Shown piece after piece: positions 23,018 to 32,988 of a stretch of 64,000 nt of DNA. The stretch's first letter is position 1, and each line of letters starts with the position of its first letter. Origin of the DNA: Exophiala sp. HKRS030 (taxonomy: Eukaryota; Ascomycota; Eurotiomycetes; Chaetothyriales; Herpotrichiellaceae). The notes below the pieces were generated by a model, which searched no databases, had not been told where the DNA came from, and saw only the letters and a list, made by a program, of their open reading frames with translations. The translations under genes were made by a program, and so were the position numbers. The stretch covers positions 620,001-684,000 of the forward strand of contig JAHWDD010000012.1 in NCBI GenBank assembly GCA_023897205.1. Direction: 5' to 3'.

Positions 23018-24093
23018 CTTGTAAAGGATGCAGGGCATTCCGCCGAAGCTTTCCAAACGCTCTCTGATCGTACCGAAAGCAACGAGATTAAATTCTTTTC
23101 AATTGTACAAGCGGAAGAAGTGGCGAACAAGTCGAGAATGGTCTGGTTGGCAGGGGGAGCAATACCCAGGTCGCCTTGTTTTCAAATACTTCACTTCAAA
23201 GTGACATAGCAGTGATACGGAGTATATCAGTGTGGCTATATCAACTTCACTGTACCGTGAACTTGGAGCGACCGCAAAACTGTAACCACATTGTCCTAAT
23301 CGCTTTGAAAACCCGCCCTAAGCATATGAACATGATTGAGGACAGCTGCGATGCTCAAGGGTCGAGAGCATTGATCCCGCTAACAGCGGCAGATCCATTC
23401 TCAACGACTTTGCTATATGGTAAGATAACAAGGAAGACTCTCCATCGTAGGTATGTGGGCTTGTCCACTTGAAGATACCTTCGAAGGTACTTCGTGGACT
23501 CTTATTCGGGGATAAATCTCGATGGTAATTGTCGTGTTTCAGCGGAGCTATGCTCAGGGTTAAGTTTGCAGCAAGAACATGCCTGTGTCTCGTAAGTGTA
23601 CCCCAGTTCGGTCTTTGTGAGCATACATGACTTGTTCCAACAACTTGCCATTGGTGATGAAGATCCAGACCTCAATAGAGCACACTTAAATGAAAGTTAT
23701 AGTTCTTTTTGCAAGACATCTGAGGTTCATTTTCGTGAAGATGACCATGCAGTTGTCTGTAAGGTGACTGTAAGGGAGCTGCTGCGCTCCAACACTGGAC
23801 AGAAAAGACCTTGTCCAGACAAGGTAGACTTAGCACAGAAGCCATTCCTGCAAGTTGGGCAGCCTGAGAGAAGGCCGCTTTTTGCCAAAACGAAAAGGCA
23901 TGAAGGTGGCACGTAGTACAGGAAAAGACGCGACGTCGCGATGTTGATGGCGAGGTGTGGATGCTTGGTCCACCGTAGCCACAGATAAGATAAGATCCAT
24001 CCAAAAAATTTCCCTGCGTTTGCACAACATCCTCGCGCAAAAAAAACGCTCTCCATCTCAACCAAGTGGTTTTGAGCCACCTGTTAATTCACA
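23018..24093. promoter_or_regulatory. Divergent upstream region of the protease and utp15
   Basis: A 1,076-base gap between outward-facing genes. It includes TACGGAGTA at 23216-23224, the reverse form of the recurring motif. No gene is supported. Confidence 0.4.
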
Positions 24094-25695
24094 ATGGCTG
24101 CTGATGTGCAGCCGATCGCCCAGGTCAAACTGCCTTCGCGGCCGTCATCTCTCACACCAGAACAGAAATACTGGCGGTCTTTCAAGTCGCCGCTGAACAT
24201 TCCCTCCCCAACCAAGCATGCGATCACACACGTCTCGCAGCCAGAACCACACGCCTCTGCCCAATCCTCCCCAGACTTCTTCGCTGTGACAACCGGTGCT
24301 AGGATTCAACTCTATTCTCTAAAGACCCGGAAACTCCTCAAGACCATTACCCGCTTCGATGATACAGCTTACAGCGGCGAGGCCAGATACGATGGGCGTG
24401 TCCTTGCAGCAGCAGACGAGACGGGTACAATTCAAGTGTTCGATGTGAATTCGAGAGCGATTTTAAAAACATGGAAGGAGCAGAAACAGGCAGTCCACAA
24501 TGTGAGATGGAGTCCAAGGGAGAGTACGTCGCTCATGAGTTGCGGCGACGACAGGACTGTGAGACTATGGGACCTTCCCAGTGAGAGCAGTGTGGGAGTC
24601 TTCCGCGGCCACCAGGACTACGTACGGAGCGGCTCGTTCTTGCCCGGCCAATCTGGCAACCTGATTGTTTCTGGGAGTTATGATCAAACCGTGCGACTCT
24701 GGGATCCGCGTACCCCCGACGGAGCTGTCATGAGTTTCAAGCACATCGCTCCTGTTGAAGATGTCCTCTGCATGCCAACAGGGACCACGCTTCTCGCTTC
24801 CGCCGACAATCAGATTGCGGTGTTGGATATCGTTGCAGGCAAACCATTGCACATGATCAGGAATCACCAAAAGACAGTTACGTGCTTGCGATTGGCATCG
24901 AACAATACGAGACTCGTCACTGGAGGTCTCGATGGACATATGAAAGTATTCGAGACCACCGGCTGGAATGTCGTCGCCGGTTCTAAATATCCTTCACCGA
25001 TTCTCTCTTTGGAGGTTGTTTCATCTGGTACTCCACGTGAAGACAAGCATGTCGTAGTGGGCATGTCTACGGGCCAATTAAGCATCAAGACTCGACTTTC
25101 TGGGGAGCAGAAGGTGAAGGAGCGGGAGAGACAGAAACAAATGGAAGCGTTGTTGGCTGGCAAAATTGACGAATACGATAGAAAGCAAGCCAAGAAGCGC
25201 CCCAGAGGATTGGAGAGGCGGCTGCGAGGTCGGGATTACACCGGCGAGGATGCTGATATCATCGTCGAGGGCAACGTTCGCAGCAGGCCGAAGAAAATCG
25301 CCGCCTGGGAGCGAGAATTGCACAAAGGCAGATACAACAGCGCTCTAGACCTTGCTGTGTCGGCCGGCGACAAAATCACCGTTGTCACAGCTCTCAACAC
25401 CCTTCGCTATCGATCTGCACTGCGCGCTGCTCTCGAAGGCCGCGATGAGACACAGCTCCAGCCTATCATGAGCTGGGTTTCGAAAAACATGTCGAATTCG
25501 ACCTTTGTCCCACTTTGCGTCGAGGTTTCCATGACCATTATGGATTTGTATTCCAAACACCTAGCTGAAAGCGAAGCTCTTACTCGACAAGTCAACAAAT
25601 TGCGGGAAAAGGTGCAAGATGAGGTCAACCGAGCGAAGCTGGCGGGAATGACAAGGGGAATGCTGGAACTTTTGACCCCGGTGACCGTGAGTTAG
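24094..25695 (+). CDS. utp15: U3 snoRNP component Utp15 (WD40)
   Basis: A single exon of 533 residues. The N-terminus (MAADVQPIAQVKLPSRPSSL, then YWRSFKSP) is typical of Utp15. About seven WD40 repeats occupy residues 55-330, with clear WD ends such as TVRLWD. A basic linker (KQAKKRPRGLERRLRGRDY) precedes the helical UTP15 C-terminal domain, about 375-525. The protein is part of the t-UTP/UtpA subcomplex of the small-subunit processome in the nucleolus, needed for pre-18S rRNA processing. Length matches the family. Confidence 0.95.
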   Translation: MAADVQPIAQVKLPSRPSSLTPEQKYWRSFKSPLNIPSPTKHAITHVSQPEPHASAQSSPDFFAVTTGARIQLYSLKTRKLLKTITRFDDTAYSGEARYDGRVLAAADETGTIQVFDVNSRAILKTWKEQKQAVHNVRWSPRESTSLMSCGDDRTVRLWDLPSESSVGVFRGHQDYVRSGSFLPGQSGNLIVSGSYDQTVRLWDPRTPDGAVMSFKHIAPVEDVLCMPTGTTLLASADNQIAVLDIVAGKPLHMIRNHQKTVTCLRLASNNTRLVTGGLDGHMKVFETTGWNVVAGSKYPSPILSLEVVSSGTPREDKHVVVGMSTGQLSIKTRLSGEQKVKERERQKQMEALLAGKIDEYDRKQAKKRPRGLERRLRGRDYTGEDADIIVEGNVRSRPKKIAAWERELHKGRYNSALDLAVSAGDKITVVTALNTLRYRSALRAALEGRDETQLQPIMSWVSKNMSNSTFVPLCVEVSMTIMDLYSKHLAESEALTRQVNKLREKVQDEVNRAKLAGMTRGMLELLTPVTVS

Positions 25696-26922
25696 GGTTG
25701 TGCGTGTGTTTGGGATTGTCTATTCTTGCTCAGGGTCATCCTTTTCTCTCCTGCAAGGACTCTTTGCGACCCAAAAAGACGCTTTGTTGTGTACACTCAC
25801 ATATCGGGATATGTGCTCCCTCTGTCTCGCCATCTCATCCAGGATCTCCGCTGAAAGGGTGACCTGTTTTGACTTGGACCCACGCTGATATCCTGTCTTG
25901 GAATCGCCATCTCGACTACGTGGGAACCCGGAGACTTGCCCCCAAATTACGTCGTTTCAAGCAGCAACTGACTGTACAAAGTATGGGTGTCGGCCAACCG
26001 GGTCTCGAAGACGAATTTTTGGGTTGAACCAATGTGGATAACTACAAACACAAACGGCTGGCTGATCCGCTGTAGCCTCAGAACGTAATGGGATGAATGA
26101 GACACCAGGGAGACTTGGTGGCTCGACGACCCGAAGCATCCAGTGAGCGGATCTTGGTATCGTCCAGATGGAAATCACTCTGCGGAAAGCGGAAACTATT
26201 ACAGCCAGAGAGCACACACGCCATGTGTATGATGATCAAGATGATGTCCCGTGGCCCTGTTTCCGACGGAAAATTCTTCCCCCCTTCCTTGGGCGAAGAG
26301 GACGGCTCTCCCTCCAAATGGGAATGACCAGGCGACGAGCGCATGTCCAGTGGTCAGTTACGCAAGACACTTTTCTGCGCTCGACGCCCCTTTCGAAACC
26401 GATATCCTCCTATTCCCCCAGGACACGAAAGTTATGTCTCCGTGGAAGTTGCACGTTGACACGACACGCGCCTAGAACCCCCCAAGATCCGACAACACAC
26501 GGAAGGCGAGGAGAGTACCATAATTTAGAAGTCGACGAGGCAGAAAATGGAATGCTGTTGGTTGAGCGCCGGGGTCCAAAGGCAGTTTTGGGAGGTTGGA
26601 CTACCACTGTACATAATGCCCGTCGTCATTACGGAATTGACGGACAAAATGAAAAAGCCAGAGTGATCTTCAAATATTTTCGAAACGTCCGTCACATCGG
26701 CATGTAAACGTCGCCCGATCGAGTTCGTGGTTTCGTAGAAGTAATACCATTTTCGAGACTGTTTGATGAGAATCGTACGAGTATTATATTTTGATCTAAT
26801 CTTACACACGTCGAGATGGCGTTTTGAACATTACCATAATACAGACTCGGAGTGTCAATTGTTTTGATCAAACCACCAAGAATCAAACATATACATAGAA
26901 GAGCCACGACCACCGGGATCCC
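25696..26922. other. Convergent intergenic region between utp15 and prp24
   Basis: These 1,227 bases lie between two convergent genes. A 179-codon frame at 26168-26707 starts with ATG, but it has random-looking composition and no recognisable domain, so I do not call it a gene. No repeat is seen. Confidence 0.4.
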
Positions 26923-29900
26923 TCATTCCTTTTTCAGCATGTTCCGGAAATCGTCGTTCGTCCTCTTTCCATTCTGTAGCGCTGTGTCTGTCGCCATTCG
27001 GCTCTTCTGGTCAATCTGGGCCAGAAAGGCAGATCTCTGGCCTAGATGTCCACCTTTTCGGCCACCAGGCTGCTGCGGACGCCGGACAGGGCCTTGCACT
27101 GAAGGGTTTGTAGACCGACCTGCGGCAGGTCGCTTCGCGAACTGTTCCTCCTTGTGCTCAGCTTTCTGTCGGAGCATTTCACCCTCGGTTGTGACCCGGA
27201 TTCGTCGGCCAGGATCAATCTCATGCCCGTCTAGCTCCATCATTGCCCGGCCTGCGTCGGCTATCCCCTCAAATTCGATCAGAGCACCCTGGTGGTTCGT
27301 CTTGAGAACAACCTTGCGCACTGGACCACATTTTTCAGCCATGGCTTTTATTCGACTCTCATTTACAGTGTCAGGCACATCGGCAATAGCAACCGTCCGC
27401 TGTTTTCGATCTTCAATGGGAGAACTTTTCTTTTTGGCGGAGGCGTTGGCTCCGTCTTCACCGTTGATCTGTACCGACGGCGACTTTGAAAAGCGTGAAC
27501 CTTGTTTGGTAGTACGGCCTTTCTCTTCGACCTGTGAAACGGTGATCTTTCTCCCCATGAATTCATGCTCGTGCATAGCAAGTGCAGCTCGCGCTTGGTC
27601 TGCAGTCGCAAAAGTAAGAAATGCGATGCCACGAATTCGATTTCGCGCATTTAGATCTTGAGGCACTCGGATGTTTTCCAGCGTTCCGAATTGCGAGAAG
27701 AATTTTTCGACCTCATCCGCTTTGGCTTTGAACGGCAGTTGTCCGACGAATATCTTCCTCCCGTCGTCATTCGTCTCAGTTCTTGCATGTCGAGCTGCCG
27801 GGTTTGAGACCTTGACTACAATCTGCAAGCCATCAACTTCCTTGCCATCCAGTTCGGTTGCGGCACGTGCTTCACTTGGAAGCTTGAACTCGACATAACA
27901 GAATCTACGTCGCTTGTTTTTCTGCAAGGACGGAAAGCGCACACTGATGATCTCGCCGTACGGTCGCAATAGGTTTCGGATGAAGGCGTCATCAGCTGTG
28001 GCGGGATAATTGGTGATGTATAGGGTCGATCCAGTGTTCAGCACCACCGAGAGTTCGGCTCCCTCAAATTCTCGACCGTCTCTGGACAGAGCGAACGCCG
28101 CGGCGTCTGCATCCTCGAACTCTACAACAGCGCTGTTCTCCTCTGCCAAATATTTCACGTGCTTGACGACGCCACAGCTGTCGAAGAACTGTCGGATTTT
28201 GTTTTCGTGGACATTGCCCGGCAGATTGCGTACCAAAATACTGGAATGCTCGCGATCACGTTTAAGCAGCTCATCTTGCCCGAGAGTGTCTTCAACAGAC
28301 TGCTGCATCTCATCCGCGGTTGTATTTCGTTTCTTGTTATCAGTCTCTTGGATATCATCTTCCCGTTTCCGTTTACCAATGTGGAGACCATTCGCAACGT
28401 CCTCAGTACGGCTGGATGCTTGTTGTTCAGCCTTTTGTGATGAGAGTGCAATGTTTTCTGCTTGTAAGGCCTCCAAGCGCTTCCTCTCGACGACATCTTT
28501 CTGTACCTTACGTGCAAGACCCAGTGCATGTTGCAGCTCGTCCGCATCTTCACAATCCTCGCAATGGTCCAAGAGTGCATCTACAAGGTGTTCGGGTTCG
28601 TCCAACCCCGGGTACTGAAGTCCTTGTTTTAGAACTCCGACGGCGAATGGAGCCGACCAAAGTGTCGAAAGGCGCTCCCCACCACCATGCTGTATGAACG
28701 CCATCTGCACACTTTTCTGCAACTCAAACTCGTAGAAAGTTAGCCAGAATTTGTAGCACTTCCCGAAATCTGCTACGGCGTCATCGAACTGTGCTCGAGC
28801 ATTGTCGAAACGGCCTTGCGACTTGAGATACTCGACATATTTCCTCTGTAACCTGAATGAAGAATCAAAATCGGGACTGGAGCCTTGTTTTGATGCAAGG
28901 CTTTGCACCGCCTCGATAGATGACCTGATACCCATTTCAGCGACATCTGCATCCTCTTCCGTCGCCTCCGGTCGCTTCGTGCGTCGGAGAAGATAGCCAC
29001 ACCAAGCATCATAGATAATTAGGGCTTGATCAACTCCTGCAGCGTCTAGGAGCCCAGTACTTGTGGCTTTGTGTTTGATCTTTTCAGTCTCATCAAAGTC
29101 CACTTCTGCAATTTCCGATGTCAGCAGATACTGCTTCCAAAGCGCTCCAGACCACGGGCAATGTTTCGTAGCTCGTCCAAGTAGCGGGAGTAGATCAGAC
29201 CTTGACCTCTCCACTAGATAGTCAAAATGTGCTTCCCAAATAGTAACAACTGCTGGGAAACGAAGCACGGCTCTAGCGTAGAGGGCTGCAACCATGTCAA
29301 ACTCCGTGTTTTCTACGACTTTGATGTGACGTTTGCCCTTGATGTTACGTCTCTTCGTGACCTTCTCCTGCTCGGTGCGCTCAAAGACAATGTATTGGTC
29401 GAAAGTCGAGTATTCTAGCGCCTGATCGGCATTGTCCTGAGCTTGCCGAAGCGCACTTTCAAAAGTATCTCGCTCCGCAAATATCTCCTTGGCCGTGGAT
29501 GATTCCCTTAGTGTCGCGGACATGATGGTCTCGTACTCTGCGGGGAGATTGGCAGAGATAAAGGAAGAGAATGACTGGAAGGTTTGCTCCCACATGGCGT
29601 GGGGAACGCGAAGTCGGGCCTGGAATAAGTCGAGAGCGCTTGCAGTATCAGCTGGCGACAGCTTTTGACCAACATCTCCGAATCTCACAATCATGTATTT
29701 ATCCCAGACCTCATGACTCTGAGCCATGTCGTGTTTTGTGGAATGGATCGCCTTGTCCCAGATATCGAGGACAAGCTTCCAGTCGAAGACCTCGCGACCC
29801 ACGAGTCGTTCAGCCTCACCATTTTCTCCCTCGATATCGGTAGGAGGATCAAGCGCCCATTTGTAGCAATGTAATACCCAATCACCATAGGTGATCCATA

Positions 29901-30762
29901 AACGGGCGCTGCCATGCTCTTCCTCAACTGCTCGGCGGCATTTGTCCACGACATTCACACGCTCTTCGGCGGTTTGAGCAAGGATGCTTTCGTCCTGAAG
30001 CCAGTCCAGCCATTGCTCTTCCCCAACTGCGAACAACTTGTCAAAGTTTTCTCGAGCCTGTCGCAACTCGGAGAGCAATTCATACGTTCGAGGATCTCTG
30101 CGAGCGTTGGGACTTGACGAGGGATAAATGTGATCGACAAAGCCTTGGTGTAGAATTTTGATGATTTCCTTGTGAGCCTCATACATTGATGGCATTTCTT
30201 GAATGTAGGCGACCAATTCCGCCAGTCTCTCTTGTGACTCTAGTGAAAGAGAAGTCTCGGAATAGTCGACCCGCAGGACTTGTTGAGGTGTCTCGACCAT
30301 GGCGATATCGAACGAGGCGCGGGGGTTGGAGGTCGACCCAGCAGAGGTCAAACGAGGAAATAGGCCAGCGGATGATTTCTGGGAGTCAGAGGAATCGTGA
30401 CTCGACAGGATTGGAGGAGTTGTTTTCGACGGGTGCGAGTGAGATCCCAGCTCGGCCAGAGTCTCGATGTTTTGCGACGATGAGGAGCGTGAGAAATGCC
30501 CAGAGAGTGTGGCAGCTGGAACAGGACTGATCAGAGGCGATGAGTGGGATGGCTGTTGCGAAGGACTTCTCACATGCGCGGGAATACTGGAGGGTGGAAG
30601 GATCGACCGTGACAAAGGTGAACTTGCGGCAAGTTGACTGCCTGTGCCAGTATGCGTCCGCTGGACATGCTTGAAGGGAGATTTCACCGATTCCGCACTT
30701 GTTGGAGTCAACGAATTTGAACGCGGTGTTTCTGACGGAGACAGCAGTGAATTGATGTCCAT
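26923..30762 (-). CDS. prp24: Prp24/SART3-like U6 snRNP recycling factor
   Basis: A single exon of 1,279 residues. A disordered Ser/Pro-rich head, about 1-165, leads into a long array of HAT repeats, about 190-760 (for example LWITYGDWVLHCYKWAL). A charged linker with KRKRED follows. RRM domains start near 840, with RNP-1-like segments RRFCYVEF and IRGIAFLTF; three are clear and a fourth (GALIEFEGIADAGRAM) is weaker. The extreme C-terminus, SRMATDTALQNGKRTNDDFR and onward, fits the short LSm-interaction motif. The HAT plus RRM plus LSm-tail order is that of human SART3 and filamentous-fungal Prp24, which anneal U4 and U6 snRNAs. The start codon is well supported. Confidence 0.9.
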   Translation of the reverse strand: MDINSLLSPSETPRSNSLTPTSAESVKSPFKHVQRTHTGTGSQLAASSPLSRSILPPSSIPAHVRSPSQQPSHSSPLISPVPAATLSGHFSRSSSSQNIETLAELGSHSHPSKTTPPILSSHDSSDSQKSSAGLFPRLTSAGSTSNPRASFDIAMVETPQQVLRVDYSETSLSLESQERLAELVAYIQEMPSMYEAHKEIIKILHQGFVDHIYPSSSPNARRDPRTYELLSELRQARENFDKLFAVGEEQWLDWLQDESILAQTAEERVNVVDKCRRAVEEEHGSARLWITYGDWVLHCYKWALDPPTDIEGENGEAERLVGREVFDWKLVLDIWDKAIHSTKHDMAQSHEVWDKYMIVRFGDVGQKLSPADTASALDLFQARLRVPHAMWEQTFQSFSSFISANLPAEYETIMSATLRESSTAKEIFAERDTFESALRQAQDNADQALEYSTFDQYIVFERTEQEKVTKRRNIKGKRHIKVVENTEFDMVAALYARAVLRFPAVVTIWEAHFDYLVERSRSDLLPLLGRATKHCPWSGALWKQYLLTSEIAEVDFDETEKIKHKATSTGLLDAAGVDQALIIYDAWCGYLLRRTKRPEATEEDADVAEMGIRSSIEAVQSLASKQGSSPDFDSSFRLQRKYVEYLKSQGRFDNARAQFDDAVADFGKCYKFWLTFYEFELQKSVQMAFIQHGGGERLSTLWSAPFAVGVLKQGLQYPGLDEPEHLVDALLDHCEDCEDADELQHALGLARKVQKDVVERKRLEALQAENIALSSQKAEQQASSRTEDVANGLHIGKRKREDDIQETDNKKRNTTADEMQQSVEDTLGQDELLKRDREHSSILVRNLPGNVHENKIRQFFDSCGVVKHVKYLAEENSAVVEFEDADAAAFALSRDGREFEGAELSVVLNTGSTLYITNYPATADDAFIRNLLRPYGEIISVRFPSLQKNKRRRFCYVEFKLPSEARAATELDGKEVDGLQIVVKVSNPAARHARTETNDDGRKIFVGQLPFKAKADEVEKFFSQFGTLENIRVPQDLNARNRIRGIAFLTFATADQARAALAMHEHEFMGRKITVSQVEEKGRTTKQGSRFSKSPSVQINGEDGANASAKKKSSPIEDRKQRTVAIADVPDTVNESRIKAMAEKCGPVRKVVLKTNHQGALIEFEGIADAGRAMMELDGHEIDPGRRIRVTTEGEMLRQKAEHKEEQFAKRPAAGRSTNPSVQGPVRRPQQPGGRKGGHLGQRSAFLAQIDQKSRMATDTALQNGKRTNDDFRNMLKKE

Positions 30763-31665
30763 GTTTGTGCGCGAAGGGCTACCAAACGATCAGGCACCCA
30801 ACTCAGACAGTGATTGTGTCTTCTTCAATACTTTCGAATGATTTATCTGTATCGTCTGTGATCGATATTGCGGCCATCGAGATGGACCTCAGTGTTGGCC
30901 CTCGCACATAAGAAACAGGCTGTGTTCAGGCGGCGCATACACAGCACAGCAAAGAGGAAGGGGAGGTTGAGCAGTCCACCAGAGGCCACAGCTGATTTGT
31001 GCGACGTTGGGTATAGCAGAAGCAGACCTAACACAAGGGCAGTCGATGTTCGAAGCCGAGCAGTTTGTATGTCAGAAGGCCAGACGCGGCCTGGATTTGA
31101 CGAGACGCTTACAGGGTTCACAGTCTGGCGCAGGGAATTGTTAGCGAGCCTCGCATTACGCCTAATAACTTAAGATGCCTAGGCAGGTCTCTGTACGGAG
31201 TACCACCGGAAAATATCGACGTACGGGGCACCTAGAGGGACCTAGAGGGCCTAAAGGGACCTAGAGGGCCTAAAGGGACCTAGAGGGCCTAAAGGGACCT
31301 TAAGGGTCAATTCATAATAGGCTTTAGCCTCTGGTGCCACCCGCCCGGTGCCGCTAAAAGAAAGTTGATGGATGATTGCCCTTGTTATTCCGGGATACGA
31401 AGAAGAAGCTCGTATTAATTTTATTAGGGGACTTTCTTTATCCGCAGCGGTTGATTTGCTAAGCAAGTCTTTCTATCGCCAAGCCTGCGCTCTGCTCGGA
31501 ATCAAAGTCTCACAGGTACGAGTACGAGTACCTCTGTCCATACTACGAGACAATACTTCAGCTATACCGCAGTCAAAGAAACCTCAGTTTGGACTGTCAC
31601 AGCTTGAATTACGAAACTCTCTCTCTTCACTCAAACCAGCGCCCTGCTGGTGGCTTCCCATCGTT
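30763..31665. promoter_or_regulatory. Divergent upstream region of prp24 and mrpl22
   Basis: A 903-base gap. It contains GTACGGAGTAC at 31193-31203 and a 19-bp tandem repeat at 31231-31308 (listed separately). From 31372 an open frame runs in phase into mrpl22. Confidence 0.45.
31231..31308. repeat. 19-bp tandem repeat, three full copies
   Basis: Three perfect head-to-tail copies of CCTAGAGGGCCTAAAGGGA occupy 31241-31297. A partial copy lies before them (from 31231) and a degenerate one after. Each unit contains palindromic AGGGCCT, so the array is rich in short inverted repeats. It lies about 360 bases upstream of the mrpl22 start. Confidence 0.9.
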
Positions 31666-32841
31666 ATGAAGCCCCAAAACACAGCTTTACGACAGCTCTT
31701 TCGAGGCAAGTCCCCCAATGCTTCGTCTAGCAATTTCAATACAACTGACACACTTGAAGCCCGCTCGTATCGCTTGCAGACAAACTCCTCCCATGACCTC
31801 TGTCCTCTAATGTCTGGTCTTTATCTTGGCTCTCAGCGAACTTTCCACTCCTCCACGTCACGCAGGGCGTCCACCACAACCACTGAGCACGCCGTCTCGA
31901 CCCCTAAGTCGCAAAAGCCGGCAAAAGCACCATCTTCTACGACCATGACGACAAAGCAGCGGCTGGAAGTTGCCCGGAAACGAGCCGCGCAGAGACTCAA
32001 GGATGAACAGGCCGAACAGGAACGGAATTTCAAACTTGGTGGCCTCTCGTCGTCAAGCTTGTTCGGCGAAGATCTCGTCCAACGTAAAGAGTCCGGGGTA
32101 CAAGAGGATGAATCATTGCTGCAACGTAATCCGGAGAATATGGCCCAGGTCCTCAACCCTCGTCCTACCGCCCGGTCGAGATGGCAACGGAAGATGGTGA
32201 TCAGGGACCTGAGACGTCGGGGTCGACCCAACAAAGAGATGAGGATTGCACGGTCGGAACGCAATCATCTATCTCGGTCGCATTTCTTCAAGACGTCGAT
32301 GAAGAAGCTGGCCCCGCTTGCTCGACAGATTGCAGGCAAATCCATCGACGAAGCCATCCTGCAAATGAGATTTTCCAAGAAAAAGGTGGCTCAGGAGGTG
32401 CGGCAACACCTGATCCAGGCCCGCGACGAAGCCGTCGTCATGAAGGGCATGGGTCTCGGGGCCGCTCAGGGCGGCAGCGAGGATGCGACGACGACGCCCG
32501 CCGGTCAAGATCCCAGCGAAACCCGGCCTCTTCCTCACCAAACGCCCGCCAAAGCTCTCAAGAAAGGTCACACCCCTGAACAGACCGATATTTATGTGGC
32601 ACAGGCATGGACGAATCGAGGTCCGTATGGAAAGGAGCCTGAGTTCCGAGCACGAGGCCGTGTGTACATGTTGCGTCCTCCGCAGACCGGCATCAGCGTG
32701 CTCCTGAAGGAGGAGAAGACGCGGACCAGAGAAAATGCGGAAAAGGAAGCCAAGGCGTTGAGGAAGAGGATGGGAAAGAGTATGTGGGTTCACTTGCCCG
32801 ATAGAAAGATTACTGCTCAACGACAACATGCTCTCTGGTAG
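31666..32841 (+). CDS. mrpl22: Mitochondrial ribosomal protein L22 (uL22m)
   Basis: A single exon of 391 residues from ATG 31666. The first 70 residues are basic and Ser-rich and include RTFHSSTSRRAS, a typical fungal mitochondrial presequence end. The uL22 core is at about 205-375: FFKTSMKKLAPLARQIAGKS, then VYMLRPPQTGISVLLKEEK. The protein lines the nascent-chain exit tunnel of the mitochondrial large subunit. The frame is open for another 98 codons upstream, to ATG 31372; that extension looks like chance 5' leader and is not included, but the start is not proved. The mature part matches filamentous-fungal homologues. Confidence 0.88.
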   Translation: MKPQNTALRQLFRGKSPNASSSNFNTTDTLEARSYRLQTNSSHDLCPLMSGLYLGSQRTFHSSTSRRASTTTTEHAVSTPKSQKPAKAPSSTTMTTKQRLEVARKRAAQRLKDEQAEQERNFKLGGLSSSSLFGEDLVQRKESGVQEDESLLQRNPENMAQVLNPRPTARSRWQRKMVIRDLRRRGRPNKEMRIARSERNHLSRSHFFKTSMKKLAPLARQIAGKSIDEAILQMRFSKKKVAQEVRQHLIQARDEAVVMKGMGLGAAQGGSEDATTTPAGQDPSETRPLPHQTPAKALKKGHTPEQTDIYVAQAWTNRGPYGKEPEFRARGRVYMLRPPQTGISVLLKEEKTRTRENAEKEAKALRKRMGKSMWVHLPDRKITAQRQHALW

Positions 32842-32988
32842 AGAGGAGAGCATGCCATGGCAGTTCCGTATACTTTGGTATAGCTTGTATAAAATTACTC
32901 TAATCTATCTAGATTTGTACACTCTTCCTTCCTAGGTACGGATTGGTGCGCATACTAAAGCCCTGAAGCGGGGTGGGTATATTTGGTC

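Noticed and set aside
26168..26707. 179-codon ATG frame between utp15 and prp24
   Set aside because: No domain, signal or conserved pattern; the Arg/Pro-rich composition looks random. RNA evidence could change this.
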